From: Duganella margarita
Lineage (GTDB): Bacteria > Pseudomonadota > Gammaproteobacteria > Burkholderiales > Burkholderiaceae_D
Reading direction: 5' to 3'
DNA: 64,000 nucleotides
NCBI RefSeq assembly: GCF_009857535.1
Contig: NZ_WWCS01000016.1
Span: forward strand, 84,302-148,301
The notes beneath the pieces are model-generated. The model did not search any database and was not told where the DNA came from. It was given only the letters and a program-made list of their open reading frames with translations. The position numbers and the translations under genes were made by a program. Of this stretch, positions 56,201 through 64,000 are shown piece by piece (position 1 is the stretch's first letter; the number at the start of each line of letters is the position of its first letter).

Positions 56201-59200
56201 TCAAGCAATCTTGCGTTCGGCCTCCACCGGTGGCGCCGGCGGATTTTTGTCCTTGCCGAACACCTTGCGCACCAGCCACATGACCGAGCGGAACACGAAG
56301 CGCAGCAGCACCAGGAACAGCAGGAACTCGACCACGATCGACAGCACGGCCAGGATCATGCCGAAGCGCTCGGCGCGGCGATGCAGCTTGACGATGGCGC
56401 TATCCTTCTTGATCTCGATACTGTCATAGAAGGTTGGCACCATCAGCAGCGTCAGCAAGGTCGAGGTGATCGTGCCGCCGATAATCGCAATCGCCATCGG
56501 ACGGTAGAACTCGCCGCCCTCGCCCAACCCCAGCGCCACCGGGAACATCCCGGCGATCAGCGCGAAGGTGGTCATCAGGATCGGCCGCAGACGCATGCGG
56601 CCCGCATACATCAGCGAGTCCTCGCGGCTGAAGCCCTCTTCCTGGCGCTTGCGCGCCGCATCCAGCAGCAGGATGGCGTTCTTCGCCACCAGGCCCATCA
56701 GCATGATCACGCCGATCAGACTCATCAGGTTGATGGTGCTGTTGGTGGCCAGCAGGCCCAGCACCACGCCGATCAGCGACAGCGGCAGCGACAGCATCAC
56801 CGCCACCGGCGCCGTGAAGGAACCGAACTGCATGACCAGGATCAGGTACATCAGGCCGATACCGGCGATCAGGGCGATGCCCATGGCGCCGAACACTTCC
56901 TGCATATCCTTGCCGGCGCCGCCCAGCGCCAGGCCATAGCCCGGCGGGAAGTCGATATCCTTGACCAGTTTCATGGCGTCGGTGGTCACCTCGCCCGGCG
57001 AACGGCCTTCGACGTTGGCGGTGACGGTAATCACGCGCTTGCCATCCTTGTGCTTGATGGTGGACGGGCCTTTGCCCATCGTCACTTCAGCGATCTGGTC
57101 CAGCGGCACCATCTGGTTGGTGCCCACCACCGAAATCGGCAGGCGCTCGATGTTCTCGGCGCTGGTGCGGTCTTCCGGCGCCAGGCGCACGGCGACGTCG
57201 CGCGACTCGCCGGTCGGATCGACCCAGTCGCCCACCTCGATACCGGCAAACGCCACGCGCAGCGCCTGCGCCGCGTCACCGGTGGCGATGCCCATCGAGT
57301 TGGCCAGGCCACGGTTCAGCACGATTTGCAGCTCGTCCTTCGGATCCATCTCGGACAGGCCGACGTCGACCGCGCCCGGTACCCGGCGCAGGCGGTCCAT
57401 GAAGCCGTTGGTGATCTCCATCAGCTTGCGCGAATCGGCGCCGGTGAATTCAATCTGCACCGGCTTGCGGGCGCCATTGCTCAAGTCGTCCAGCACCGTG
57501 TATTCGGCGCCGACCAGACCGGCCAGCTTTTCGCGCAATTCCTTGGCCACCTCGATCGCACCGCGCTTGCGCTCGGTCTTCTTGCCGATATCGACATAGA
57601 TGCGGCCGCCGCTGAGGTTGACGTAGCTATTGGTTTCCTTGGTTTCCTTGATGCCGCGCGCAATCACCGCCGCCTTTTCCAGCTTCAGGCGCGAGTACTC
57701 CAGCGACGACGACGACGGCGTGCGCACATCGATCGCAATCGTGCCCCAGTCGGACGCCGGCACGAAGCTGGCGCCGCCAAACTTGACCTGCAGGCCGATC
57801 GCCGCCACGAACGTGGCCAGCGCAATGATGCCCATCGCGCGGCGGTGGTGCAGCGCCCATTCGATCACATTGCCGTAGCGGTTGGCCTGGTGGTCGAACC
57901 AGTGATTGAACTTGGCGAAGTATTTCTCGATGCCACGGCGCGGTGCATCGTGGTGATCCGGCGGATCGCCCCAGAAGGCCGACAGCATCGGATCCAGCGT
58001 GAACGAAATCACCAGCGACACCGCCACCGAGCAGGTCACCGTCAGCGCGAACGGACGGAACCATTCACCGGTAATGCCCGGCATGAAGGCCACTGGAATG
58101 AACACCGCCATGATCGAGAAGGTGGTGGCAGCCACCGCCATGCCGATCTCGGCCGTGCCCTTCAGCGCGGCGGTGCGGCGGTCGGCGCCCAGCTGCATGT
58201 GACGCACGATGTTTTCCCGCACCACGATGGCGTCATCGATCAGCACGCCGATCGCCAGCGACAGGCCCAGCAGCGTCATGAAGTTCAGCGTAAAGCCGCA
58301 CAGCCAGACGCCGATGAAGGCCGCCAGTACCGAGGTCGGCAGCGACAGCGCGGTAATCAGCGTCGAGCGCCACGAGTTGAGGAAGGCGTACACCACGAAA
58401 ATGGTCAGGCCGGCGCCGAACACCAGCGATTCGATCACGTTGTTCAGGCTGCTTTCGGCGTTTTCGCCGTCATCCTCGGTCACTTCCAGCTTGGTGCCGG
58501 CTGGCATTTCCTTCTGCATTTCGACCGACATGGCGCGGATTTTCTTGGCCACCGTCACGGTCGAGGCATCGCGCGAACGGGTGACCGAAATACCGACGTT
58601 CGGTTTGCCGGAGCGCACGCTCAGGCTGTTGACTTCGGCAAAACCGTCTTCAATCGTCGCCACCTGCGCCAGGCGCACCAGCTCGTCGCCGTTGCGCTTG
58701 ACCACCACTTGCTGGAACTCTTCCGGACGCTCGATGCGGCCGACCAGGCGGATGCTCTTCTCGTCCAGCTCGCCGCGCACCTTGCCGACCGGCGCGTTGG
58801 CGTTCTGGTTGCGCAGCGCGTTGACCACGTCGCCTACCGACACATTGTATTCACGCAGCTTCTCAGCCTTCAGCAGCACGCTCAGCTCGCGCTTGAGCGA
58901 CCCGTCGATGTTGACCGAGGCCACGCCGTCGATGCTGCGGAAGCGGTCGGCCAGCTTGTCTTCGGCCAGGCGCGAAATCTCCGCGTGGGTCTGGGTGCTG
59001 GACGACAGCGCCAGCTGCATCACCGGCTGCGCCGACGGATCGATGCGCTGCAGAATCGGCTCGCGCATCTCGGTCGGCAGCTTGTAGCGCACCGCCGCGA
59101 TGGCGTTGCGGATCTCGTCCGACGCCTCGATCAAACTCTTGGTGAAGGTGAATTTGATCAGGATCTGGGCCGAGCCTTCGGCCGCCGTACTGTTAATCTC

Positions 59201-59434
59201 GGTGACCCCGGTAATCGAGTTCAGCGATTTTTCCACGCGGTTGATGATCTCGCGCTCGACCGTCTCCGGCGACGCGCCCGGATACGGGATCGCCACCACG
59301 ATGAACGGCACTTCGACGTCCGGGTTCTGGTTGACCCGCAGCTTGCTCAGGGCCATCAGGCCCAGGCACATCATCGCGACGATCAGTACGATCGTGGCAA
59401 TGGGTTTCTTGACACTAAAATCTGAAAGGAACAT
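56201..59434 (-). CDS. RND-family multidrug efflux permease (AcrB-like)
   Basis: 1077 residues, 12 membrane helices with two large periplasmic loops. The N-terminus MFLSDFSVKKPIATIVLIVA and NPDVEVPFIVVAIPYPGASP are typical of hydrophobe/amphiphile efflux pumps. The proton-relay Asp pair is in SLAIGVLIDDAIVV, and the Lys is in GLVAKNAILLLD. A C-terminal extension with a further hydrophobic stretch (VVEFLLFLVLLRFVF) and a Pro-rich tail exceeds the usual 1030-1050 length. It follows its adaptor by 14 bases; the outer-membrane channel is not in the window. Confidence 0.94.
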   Translation of the reverse strand: MFLSDFSVKKPIATIVLIVAMMCLGLMALSKLRVNQNPDVEVPFIVVAIPYPGASPETVEREIINRVEKSLNSITGVTEINSTAAEGSAQILIKFTFTKSLIEASDEIRNAIAAVRYKLPTEMREPILQRIDPSAQPVMQLALSSSTQTHAEISRLAEDKLADRFRSIDGVASVNIDGSLKRELSVLLKAEKLREYNVSVGDVVNALRNQNANAPVGKVRGELDEKSIRLVGRIERPEEFQQVVVKRNGDELVRLAQVATIEDGFAEVNSLSVRSGKPNVGISVTRSRDASTVTVAKKIRAMSVEMQKEMPAGTKLEVTEDDGENAESSLNNVIESLVFGAGLTIFVVYAFLNSWRSTLITALSLPTSVLAAFIGVWLCGFTLNFMTLLGLSLAIGVLIDDAIVVRENIVRHMQLGADRRTAALKGTAEIGMAVAATTFSIMAVFIPVAFMPGITGEWFRPFALTVTCSVAVSLVISFTLDPMLSAFWGDPPDHHDAPRRGIEKYFAKFNHWFDHQANRYGNVIEWALHHRRAMGIIALATFVAAIGLQVKFGGASFVPASDWGTIAIDVRTPSSSSLEYSRLKLEKAAVIARGIKETKETNSYVNLSGGRIYVDIGKKTERKRGAIEVAKELREKLAGLVGAEYTVLDDLSNGARKPVQIEFTGADSRKLMEITNGFMDRLRRVPGAVDVGLSEMDPKDELQIVLNRGLANSMGIATGDAAQALRVAFAGIEVGDWVDPTGESRDVAVRLAPEDRTSAENIERLPISVVGTNQMVPLDQIAEVTMGKGPSTIKHKDGKRVITVTANVEGRSPGEVTTDAMKLVKDIDFPPGYGLALGGAGKDMQEVFGAMGIALIAGIGLMYLILVMQFGSFTAPVAVMLSLPLSLIGVVLGLLATNSTINLMSLIGVIMLMGLVAKNAILLLDAARKRQEEGFSREDSLMYAGRMRLRPILMTTFALIAGMFPVALGLGEGGEFYRPMAIAIIGGTITSTLLTLLMVPTFYDSIEIKKDSAIVKLHRRAERFGMILAVLSIVVEFLLFLVLLRFVFRSVMWLVRKVFGKDKNPPAPPVEAERKIA

Positions 59435-59448
59435 GGCGATTTATCCTG

Positions 59449-60615
59449 TTATTTTTCCGACACTTTTGGCGTCGAGGCCGAGGCCACCGCCTTCGGCGTG
59501 CTCAGTTCGACTTTCTGGCCATCCTTGAAGCCGGACGCCGGCACCCGCACCACCATGTCACCCGACTGCAGACCGCTCAGCACCTGCCAGCGGCCGGTGC
59601 GTTCGTCGCGGGTGCCGATGCTCAGCGGCACCTTGGCCAGCGCGCCATTCTTGATGCGCCACACATAATTGCTGTCGCCGGCCTGCACCAGCGCCGACGG
59701 CGGGATCATCAGCGACGAGGTGGTCTGCGCTTCGATCCGGCCTTCGGCATACAGGCCGGCCACGCCGGGACGCACGTTGTCGGCAAAATCGACCAGCACT
59801 TCGACCTGGCGGGTCACCGCATTGGCGGCCGGATCGACGCGCTTGACCTTGCCGTTGAATTGTTTGTCCGGATAACCGTTGACGCGGAACAGCACCGGCT
59901 GGCCCAGCTTGACCACGCCGATCTTGTCGGCCGAGACCATGCCCTCGAAGCGCATGCTGGACGGGTCGATCACTTTGATCAGTTCCTTGCCGATCTGGGC
60001 GGTGTCGCCGCTGGACACCTTGCGCTCGCTGACGATGCCGTCAAACGGTGCGCGCACCACGGTGCGGGTCAGCTGCTGGCGCGCCGACACCGAACGCGAC
60101 TTGGCGGCCGCCACATCGCTCTGGGCATTGTTGCGGCGCACTTCGGCGTCTTCCAGCGCGGTGGTCGAGACCATGCCGGAGGCCAGCAGGGTTTTCTGGC
60201 GCTCGTACATGCGCTGGGTCTGGGCCAGCGTCTGCTCGGCGGCGCGGGTGGCTTCGTCGGCCGAGGTCAGGCTGTCGCGGATCGAGGTCTCGTCCAGGCG
60301 CAGCAGCACATCGCCCTTTTTCACGGTTTCGCCGTTTTCCTTCAGCACCTGCAGCACGATGGCGCCGACTTCGGCGCGCAGATCGGCGCGGCGCTCGGGC
60401 TGGATCGAGCCGGTGATGACCGGGCCGGACGCCAGCGCGTCGGACTCGATGGTCAGCGTGTCTTCCGGCGACATCAATAAGGTCACTTTTTTCTCGTCCT
60501 TGGCTGCGGTTGCCGAGGCGGAAGCACTGGCTCCTTTCTCGGGCTCCTTGGCTGATTTGCCGCAAGCCACCAGGGCAGAGGCAATGGCGAGAGCTAACAG
60601 GGTTTTACGCAACAT
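59449..60615 (-). CDS. RND efflux periplasmic adaptor lipoprotein (AcrA-like)
   Basis: 388 residues with lipobox LVAC (Cys at about residue 18). A lipoyl half-motif (ADLRAEVGAIVLQVLKENGE), an alpha-hairpin (about 105-165), the second lipoyl half (VRAPFDGIVSERKVSSGD) and a beta-barrel follow in order. It is the first gene of a two-gene operon with the permease. No regulator is adjacent, so its control lies elsewhere. Confidence 0.93.
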   Translation of the reverse strand: MLRKTLLALAIASALVACGKSAKEPEKGASASASATAAKDEKKVTLLMSPEDTLTIESDALASGPVITGSIQPERRADLRAEVGAIVLQVLKENGETVKKGDVLLRLDETSIRDSLTSADEATRAAEQTLAQTQRMYERQKTLLASGMVSTTALEDAEVRRNNAQSDVAAAKSRSVSARQQLTRTVVRAPFDGIVSERKVSSGDTAQIGKELIKVIDPSSMRFEGMVSADKIGVVKLGQPVLFRVNGYPDKQFNGKVKRVDPAANAVTRQVEVLVDFADNVRPGVAGLYAEGRIEAQTTSSLMIPPSALVQAGDSNYVWRIKNGALAKVPLSIGTRDERTGRWQVLSGLQSGDMVVRVPASGFKDGQKVELSTPKAVASASTPKVSEK

Positions 60616-60782
60616 AAAGTTCTCCGAGATTTATTAAGTGCTTCTTAAAAATTTAGCCAGACTACAGGGCACGGAGTATCCGCGACCAACGTTATCAGGT
60701 CAATCATAGTGCGATGGACGGCAGAATTTGTGGCTGAAATGCCGAATACGGGGATGAACGGTAAAGCCAGGAAGGGAAAAGT

Positions 60783-60819
60783 GTCCGCTTTGGCGGACAG
60801 GCCGGACAGAGCGTCCGGC
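60783..60819 (-). terminator. tandem hairpins after the PAP2-like gene
   Basis: On the minus strand GCCGGAC-GCTCT-GTCCGGC is followed by GTCCGC-CAAA-GCGGAC and then ACTTTTCCC. Their place 11 bases after the stop suggests termination. The rest of the 215-base gap to the RND adaptor shows nothing else. Confidence 0.5.
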
Positions 60820-60830
60820 CGGCGGGAGGA

Positions 60831-61253
60831 TCAGCCGCGGCCGAAAATCGCGTGGACCAGGTGGCCGATGGCGATGCCGGTGCCCAGGCCGCCGGCGATT
60901 TCCACCAGCGTGTGGCCCATGCGCTCGCGCAGCCACTTGTGCTGGTCGTTGCCTTCGGCCAGGCGGTTGATGGCGGCGGCCTGCTTGCCGACGTGCTGGC
61001 GCAGGCTGTTGGCGTCGATGATGACAATAAAGCACAGCGTGACCGCGACGCCGAAGGCCGGATGGCCGATGCCCTCGCGCAACGCGATCAGGGTCGCCAT
61101 GCTCGACACCACGGCGCTGTGGTTGCTCGGAAATCCGCCGTTGCCGACCAGATTGAACGCCCATTTGCGCGCTTTCAAACTATTAATCAGGAACTTGATC
61201 GGCCCCACCGTGACCCAGGTAAGCAGCGGCGTGACGAGGTAAGCGATGTCCAT
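60831..61253 (-). CDS. divergent PAP2 (DUF212) family membrane protein
   Basis: 140 residues with four hydrophobic segments. GGFPSNHSAVVSSMATL carries the Ser-His part of the PAP2 phosphatase signature, and RMGHTLVEIAGGLGTGIAIG ends the chain, as in the divergent PAP2 subgroup (YuiD-like). The usual KxxxxxxRP motif is not visible, so activity as a lipid phosphatase is uncertain. Divergent from the DUF475 gene. Confidence 0.87.
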   Translation of the reverse strand: MDIAYLVTPLLTWVTVGPIKFLINSLKARKWAFNLVGNGGFPSNHSAVVSSMATLIALREGIGHPAFGVAVTLCFIVIIDANSLRQHVGKQAAAINRLAEGNDQHKWLRERMGHTLVEIAGGLGTGIAIGHLVHAIFGRG

Positions 61254-61359
61254 CGTTAAATCCTTAACATTTTTGTGGCGACATTATGGCAGATGGCAAC
61301 CCAGCGACGGAAGCAAGTAATATAAAATCCCCCTTGCTCTCATTTCAATAAAGATAACC

Positions 61360-62418
61360 ATGCAACACTTCAGAATCTCGTTCATCGTCACCTTCATCCT
61401 CATGGCGCTGTCCGGCTGGTGGGGCTACAGCCACGGTGGCGTCAACGGACTGGTGCAGGCGCTGTGGATCACCGCCGTACTGGGCATCATGGAAGTGTCG
61501 CTGTCGTTCGACAACGCCGTGGTCAACGCCTCCGTGTTGCGCCACTGGAACGAATTCTGGCGCAAGCTGTTCCTCACAGTCGGGATTCTGGTGGCCGTGT
61601 TCGGCATGCGGCTGATTTTCCCGCTGCTGATCGTCTCCATGGCCACCGGGCTGGGCCTGCTGGAAGTGTGGCATATGGCCACCACCACGCCCGAGTTGTA
61701 CTCCAAGTACCTGACCGGCGCCCATGCCGAGGTGGCGGCCTTTGGCGGCGCCTTCCTGCTGCTGGTGTTCCTCAACTTCCTGTTCGACGACCAGAAGGAA
61801 CTGCACTGGCTGGGCTGGGTCGAGGAAAAACTCGGCCAGCACGGCACCGAAAGTCTGGCGGTGCTGCTGACGCTGGCGGCGGTGTTCGCCTGCGTGTCGC
61901 TGGTGCCCGGCGCCGGGCAATACAAGGTGCTGACGGCCGGCGTGGTGGGTGTCATCGTCTACTTGGCGGTCGGCTGGATCAGCTCGCTGCTGGAGGAAGA
62001 CCCGCCGGAAGACGACAGCGACATCACCGAAGCCGGCGTGGCGCCAATCGTGGCGGCCGTGGCCAAGGGCAGCATCGGCGGCTTTTTATACCTGGAAGTG
62101 CTGGACGCCTCGTTCAGCTTTGACGGCGTGATCGGCGCCTTCGCCATCACCACCGACGTCGTCGTCATCATGCTGGGGCTGGCCATCGGCGCCATGTTCG
62201 TGCGCTCGCTGACGGTGTTTTTGGTGCACAAAGGTACGCTGGATGAATACGTCTACCTGGAGCATGGCGCGCACTACGCCATCGGCATCCTGGCACTGAT
62301 CATGCTCGCCAGCGTCAAATACCATATTCCCGAGTGGTTTACCGGACTGTCCGGCGTGGCGTTTATCGCGGTGTCGCTCTGGTCGTCGGTGCGCTACAAG
62401 CGCCGCAACGCCGCGTGA
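61360..62418 (+). CDS. DUF475 membrane protein (TerC-like)
   Basis: 352 residues and about nine membrane helices. The TerC-like signatures EVSLSFDNAVVNASVL near residue 45 and LEVLDASFSFDGVIGAFAIT near 245 place acidic residues inside two inverted membrane repeats, typical of a metal or ion transporter. RLIFPLLIV and PGAGQYKV are DUF475-type. Many relatives are linked to manganese or tellurite response; the substrate here is not shown. Confidence 0.85.
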   Translation: MQHFRISFIVTFILMALSGWWGYSHGGVNGLVQALWITAVLGIMEVSLSFDNAVVNASVLRHWNEFWRKLFLTVGILVAVFGMRLIFPLLIVSMATGLGLLEVWHMATTTPELYSKYLTGAHAEVAAFGGAFLLLVFLNFLFDDQKELHWLGWVEEKLGQHGTESLAVLLTLAAVFACVSLVPGAGQYKVLTAGVVGVIVYLAVGWISSLLEEDPPEDDSDITEAGVAPIVAAVAKGSIGGFLYLEVLDASFSFDGVIGAFAITTDVVVIMLGLAIGAMFVRSLTVFLVHKGTLDEYVYLEHGAHYAIGILALIMLASVKYHIPEWFTGLSGVAFIAVSLWSSVRYKRRNAA

Positions 62419-62452
62419 TACCATCCTTTTCATTGCATAAACCAGGCTCACC

Positions 62453-62824
62453 ATGACCACATCCAAACGCGTAATCCTCACCTTCCTCGGCCTGCTGGCG
62501 GCGGCCGTGCTGCTGATGGCCGCCTACACCTGGGCCATGCTGCACATCTCGTACTCGGACGGCGAGCGCGCCGGCTACCTGCAGAAATTCTCCACCCGCG
62601 GCTGGGTGTGCAAGACCTGGGAAGGCGAAATCCTGCTGACCTCGATGCCGGGCGCGATCCCGGAAAAGTTTGAATTCAGCGTGCGCGACCCGCTGGTGGC
62701 CAAAGAGCTGACCAATGCCACCGGCAAGCGCGTCATCCTCAGCTATGCCCAGCATAAGGGCGTGCCGACCCAATGCTTCGGCGAAACCGAGTATTACATT
62801 ACCAAAGTCGCCATCCAGCCATAG
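62453..62824 (+). CDS. hypothetical protein with one N-terminal membrane helix
   Basis: 123 residues. An N-terminal helix (VILTFLGLLAAAVLLMAAYT) is followed by a periplasmic domain with GERAGYLQKFSTRGWVCKTW and two cysteines (C53 and C108), VAKELTNATGKRVILSY and PTQCFGETEYYITKV. A recurring uncharacterised family in Burkholderiales by overall look; no function is recognised. It lies 34 bases after the DUF475 gene, probably co-transcribed. Confidence 0.72.
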   Translation: MTTSKRVILTFLGLLAAAVLLMAAYTWAMLHISYSDGERAGYLQKFSTRGWVCKTWEGEILLTSMPGAIPEKFEFSVRDPLVAKELTNATGKRVILSYAQHKGVPTQCFGETEYYITKVAIQP

Positions 62825-62917
62825 CACAAAGGCAAGAATACCGTTTTGCGCAACTGTCAGACGGCTTTTTTTGATTTCCGGTAAACTCCCCCTTTTGCCG
62901 GACATCAATTATATTCT

Positions 62918-63871
62918 ATGCAACGAATGCTATTCGGCGCTGTGGCGCTGGCGGCTGCGGCGAGCGCGCCGGCCCAGGAAGTAACCGGTTATGCCGGCAC
63001 ACTGCGGGTCAACGAAGCCAACGAGCACACCTTCACTGCCGGTGCCTCCTACACCCATCCGGTCCATGAATACCTGGCGCTAAGTGTCAGCTACCTCAAC
63101 GAAGGGCACCCGATCGATCACCACCGCGACGGCGTGGCCGGCCAGGTATGGGTCCGCAGCGGTCCCAACCAGCCCGGCTGGAGTGTTGCCGCCGGCGCCG
63201 GCCAGTACTTCTACTTCGATACCAGCCAGTTGCACAGCGACAGCAGCACCAAGTACACCAACGACCATGGCTGGGCGGCCATTTACAGCCTGCAAGCGAC
63301 GTACCACTATGCGGACAGCCGCTGGTACAACCAGGTGCAGATCAACCGCATCTCGCCGAGCGGCAAGGACTCGACCACCTCGCTGATGCTGGGCGTGGGT
63401 TACCAGTTCAACGGCGTCAAAGGCGACAAGCTGCATCTGGAAGGGCCGACCACGGACGAAGCGATCACCTTGATGGCTGGCCAGGGCATCAATAACAGCC
63501 TCAGTTCGGAGACCGCCGCGATTGCGGGCCTGGAATACCGGCGCGCCGTAGGCCGTTATGTGGACTGGACCGTGACGGCGCTGTACGAAGGCAACACCCC
63601 GCAGAGCAAGCGCAACGGCGTGGCCACGCAGCTGTGGTTGATCCGTTCACTGAATCAGAAGGTTGAATTGGGCATGGGGGCCGGCCCCTACTTCAACGCC
63701 AAGGTGCCGGACGCCGAGGGCCAGCGTTCGCACAAGGCGGGGCTGATCAGCATTGGCGGCCGCTACCACCTGGCCAAGCGCGTGGTGGCGCAAGCGACGT
63801 GGAACCGCGTGGTCACCGACTACCACCGCGACGCCGACCTCTTCCTCATCGGCCTCGGCTACAGCTTCTAA
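62918..63871 (+). CDS. predicted outer-membrane beta-barrel protein
   Basis: 317 residues. A short signal peptide ends APAQE. The rest alternates polar and hydrophobic residues with many aromatics and ends in FLIGLGYSF, the C-terminal Phe of outer-membrane barrels. No specific family recognised. It is the last gene of its strand before an IS110-type fragment; stop and transposase end lie within ten bases. Confidence 0.72.
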   Translation: MQRMLFGAVALAAAASAPAQEVTGYAGTLRVNEANEHTFTAGASYTHPVHEYLALSVSYLNEGHPIDHHRDGVAGQVWVRSGPNQPGWSVAAGAGQYFYFDTSQLHSDSSTKYTNDHGWAAIYSLQATYHYADSRWYNQVQINRISPSGKDSTTSLMLGVGYQFNGVKGDKLHLEGPTTDEAITLMAGQGINNSLSSETAAIAGLEYRRAVGRYVDWTVTALYEGNTPQSKRNGVATQLWLIRSLNQKVELGMGAGPYFNAKVPDAEGQRSHKAGLISIGGRYHLAKRVVAQATWNRVVTDYHRDADLFLIGLGYSF

Positions 63872-63879
63872 ACCCGGGG

Positions 63880-64000
63880 TCAGATACCGTCTTGAATAGC
63901 AAGCCCTTTCGCCAGGTAATTGGGGTCAAAGGGCTTGTTTGTTTTGATGACGCCGTAAATGAAATGCGCCAGCTTATGCATGACGGCGCCGATGACGGCC
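63880..64000 (-). mobile_element. 3' end of an IS110-family transposase (continues outside window)
   Basis: On the minus strand the last 39 codons read AVIGAVMHKLAHFIYGVIKT and on to KPFDPNYLAKG, ending in TGA at 63882-63880. The combination of a helical M-x-KLxH-x-IYGVxK stretch with KPFDPN is the usual C-terminus of IS110/IS1111 transposases. The element end lies just beyond the upstream barrel gene. Confidence 0.75.

Noticed and set aside
56381..59425. Open frame of about 1000 codons opposite the RND permease
   Set aside because: Its translation is rich in His, Gln, Arg and Asp as expected from the complement of high-GC membrane-protein codons; the permease on the minus strand is unmistakable.

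Overview
The window looks like chromosomal DNA of a high-GC betaproteobacterium, most likely an Oxalobacteraceae member of the Massilia/Duganella/Rugamonas type. This is inferred from the gene order glyA-nrdR-minor pilins-ribD-ribE, a complete tol-pal operon beginning with ybgC, a PEP-CTERM protein, two methyl-accepting chemotaxis proteins and a tcyP-type cystine symporter. No phylogeny was computed.

Layout. (1) 1-13.3 kb: riboflavin genes (ribBA, ribE, ribD), a compact minor-pilin operon with a short PilY1, nrdR and glyA, all on the minus strand; glyA sits behind a ZTP riboswitch. A sugar-alcohol cassette (ROK repressor, SemiSWEET transporter, mannitol 2-dehydrogenase) and a cytochrome c separate ribE from ribBA. 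(2) 13.4-19.6 kb: an SDR dehydrogenase, then ybgC-tolQ-tolR-tolA-tolB-pal-cpoB. (3) 19.7-35.3 kb: an accessory stretch bounded by near-identical tRNA-Lys(TTT)-terminator modules. It holds an AT-richer membrane/OmpA protein, a probable amidase effector with a periplasmic immunity-like partner, a Crp/Fnr-hybrid kinase-response regulator operon, a TetR-controlled oxidoreductase operon, a lipoprotein hydrolase, a PEP-CTERM protein, a large TonB-dependent receptor and an acyltransferase. (4) 35.4-43.6 kb: a hydrolase, a SUV3-type RNA helicase with an HNH protein, YigZ, a DUF418 protein, a chemoreceptor behind a frameshifted outer-membrane gene, and the second copy of a two-gene small membrane module. 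(5) 43.7-50.9 kb: an ABC (MacB/FtsX-like) efflux operon with a consensus sigma-54 promoter, followed by its likely NtrC/NtrY-type regulators. (6) 51-64 kb: a second chemoreceptor with a CheR-type tail, a cystine symporter, a FadL porin, an RND pump, a PAP2-like protein, a DUF475 protein, a beta-barrel protein and the edge of an IS110-type transposase.

Signals beyond ordinary annotation: a 132-134 bp MITE-like element present twice, each time inserted in the loop of a rho-independent terminator with a 10-bp target duplication; a sigma-54 promoter whose predicted start lies one base before the start codon; a 29-bp palindrome overlapping the ROK gene promoter; three TetR-type palindromes, one filling the spacer of a consensus promoter; paralogous two-gene membrane modules at 34.5 and 43.0 kb; and the effector/immunity-like pair at 21.6-22.5 kb.
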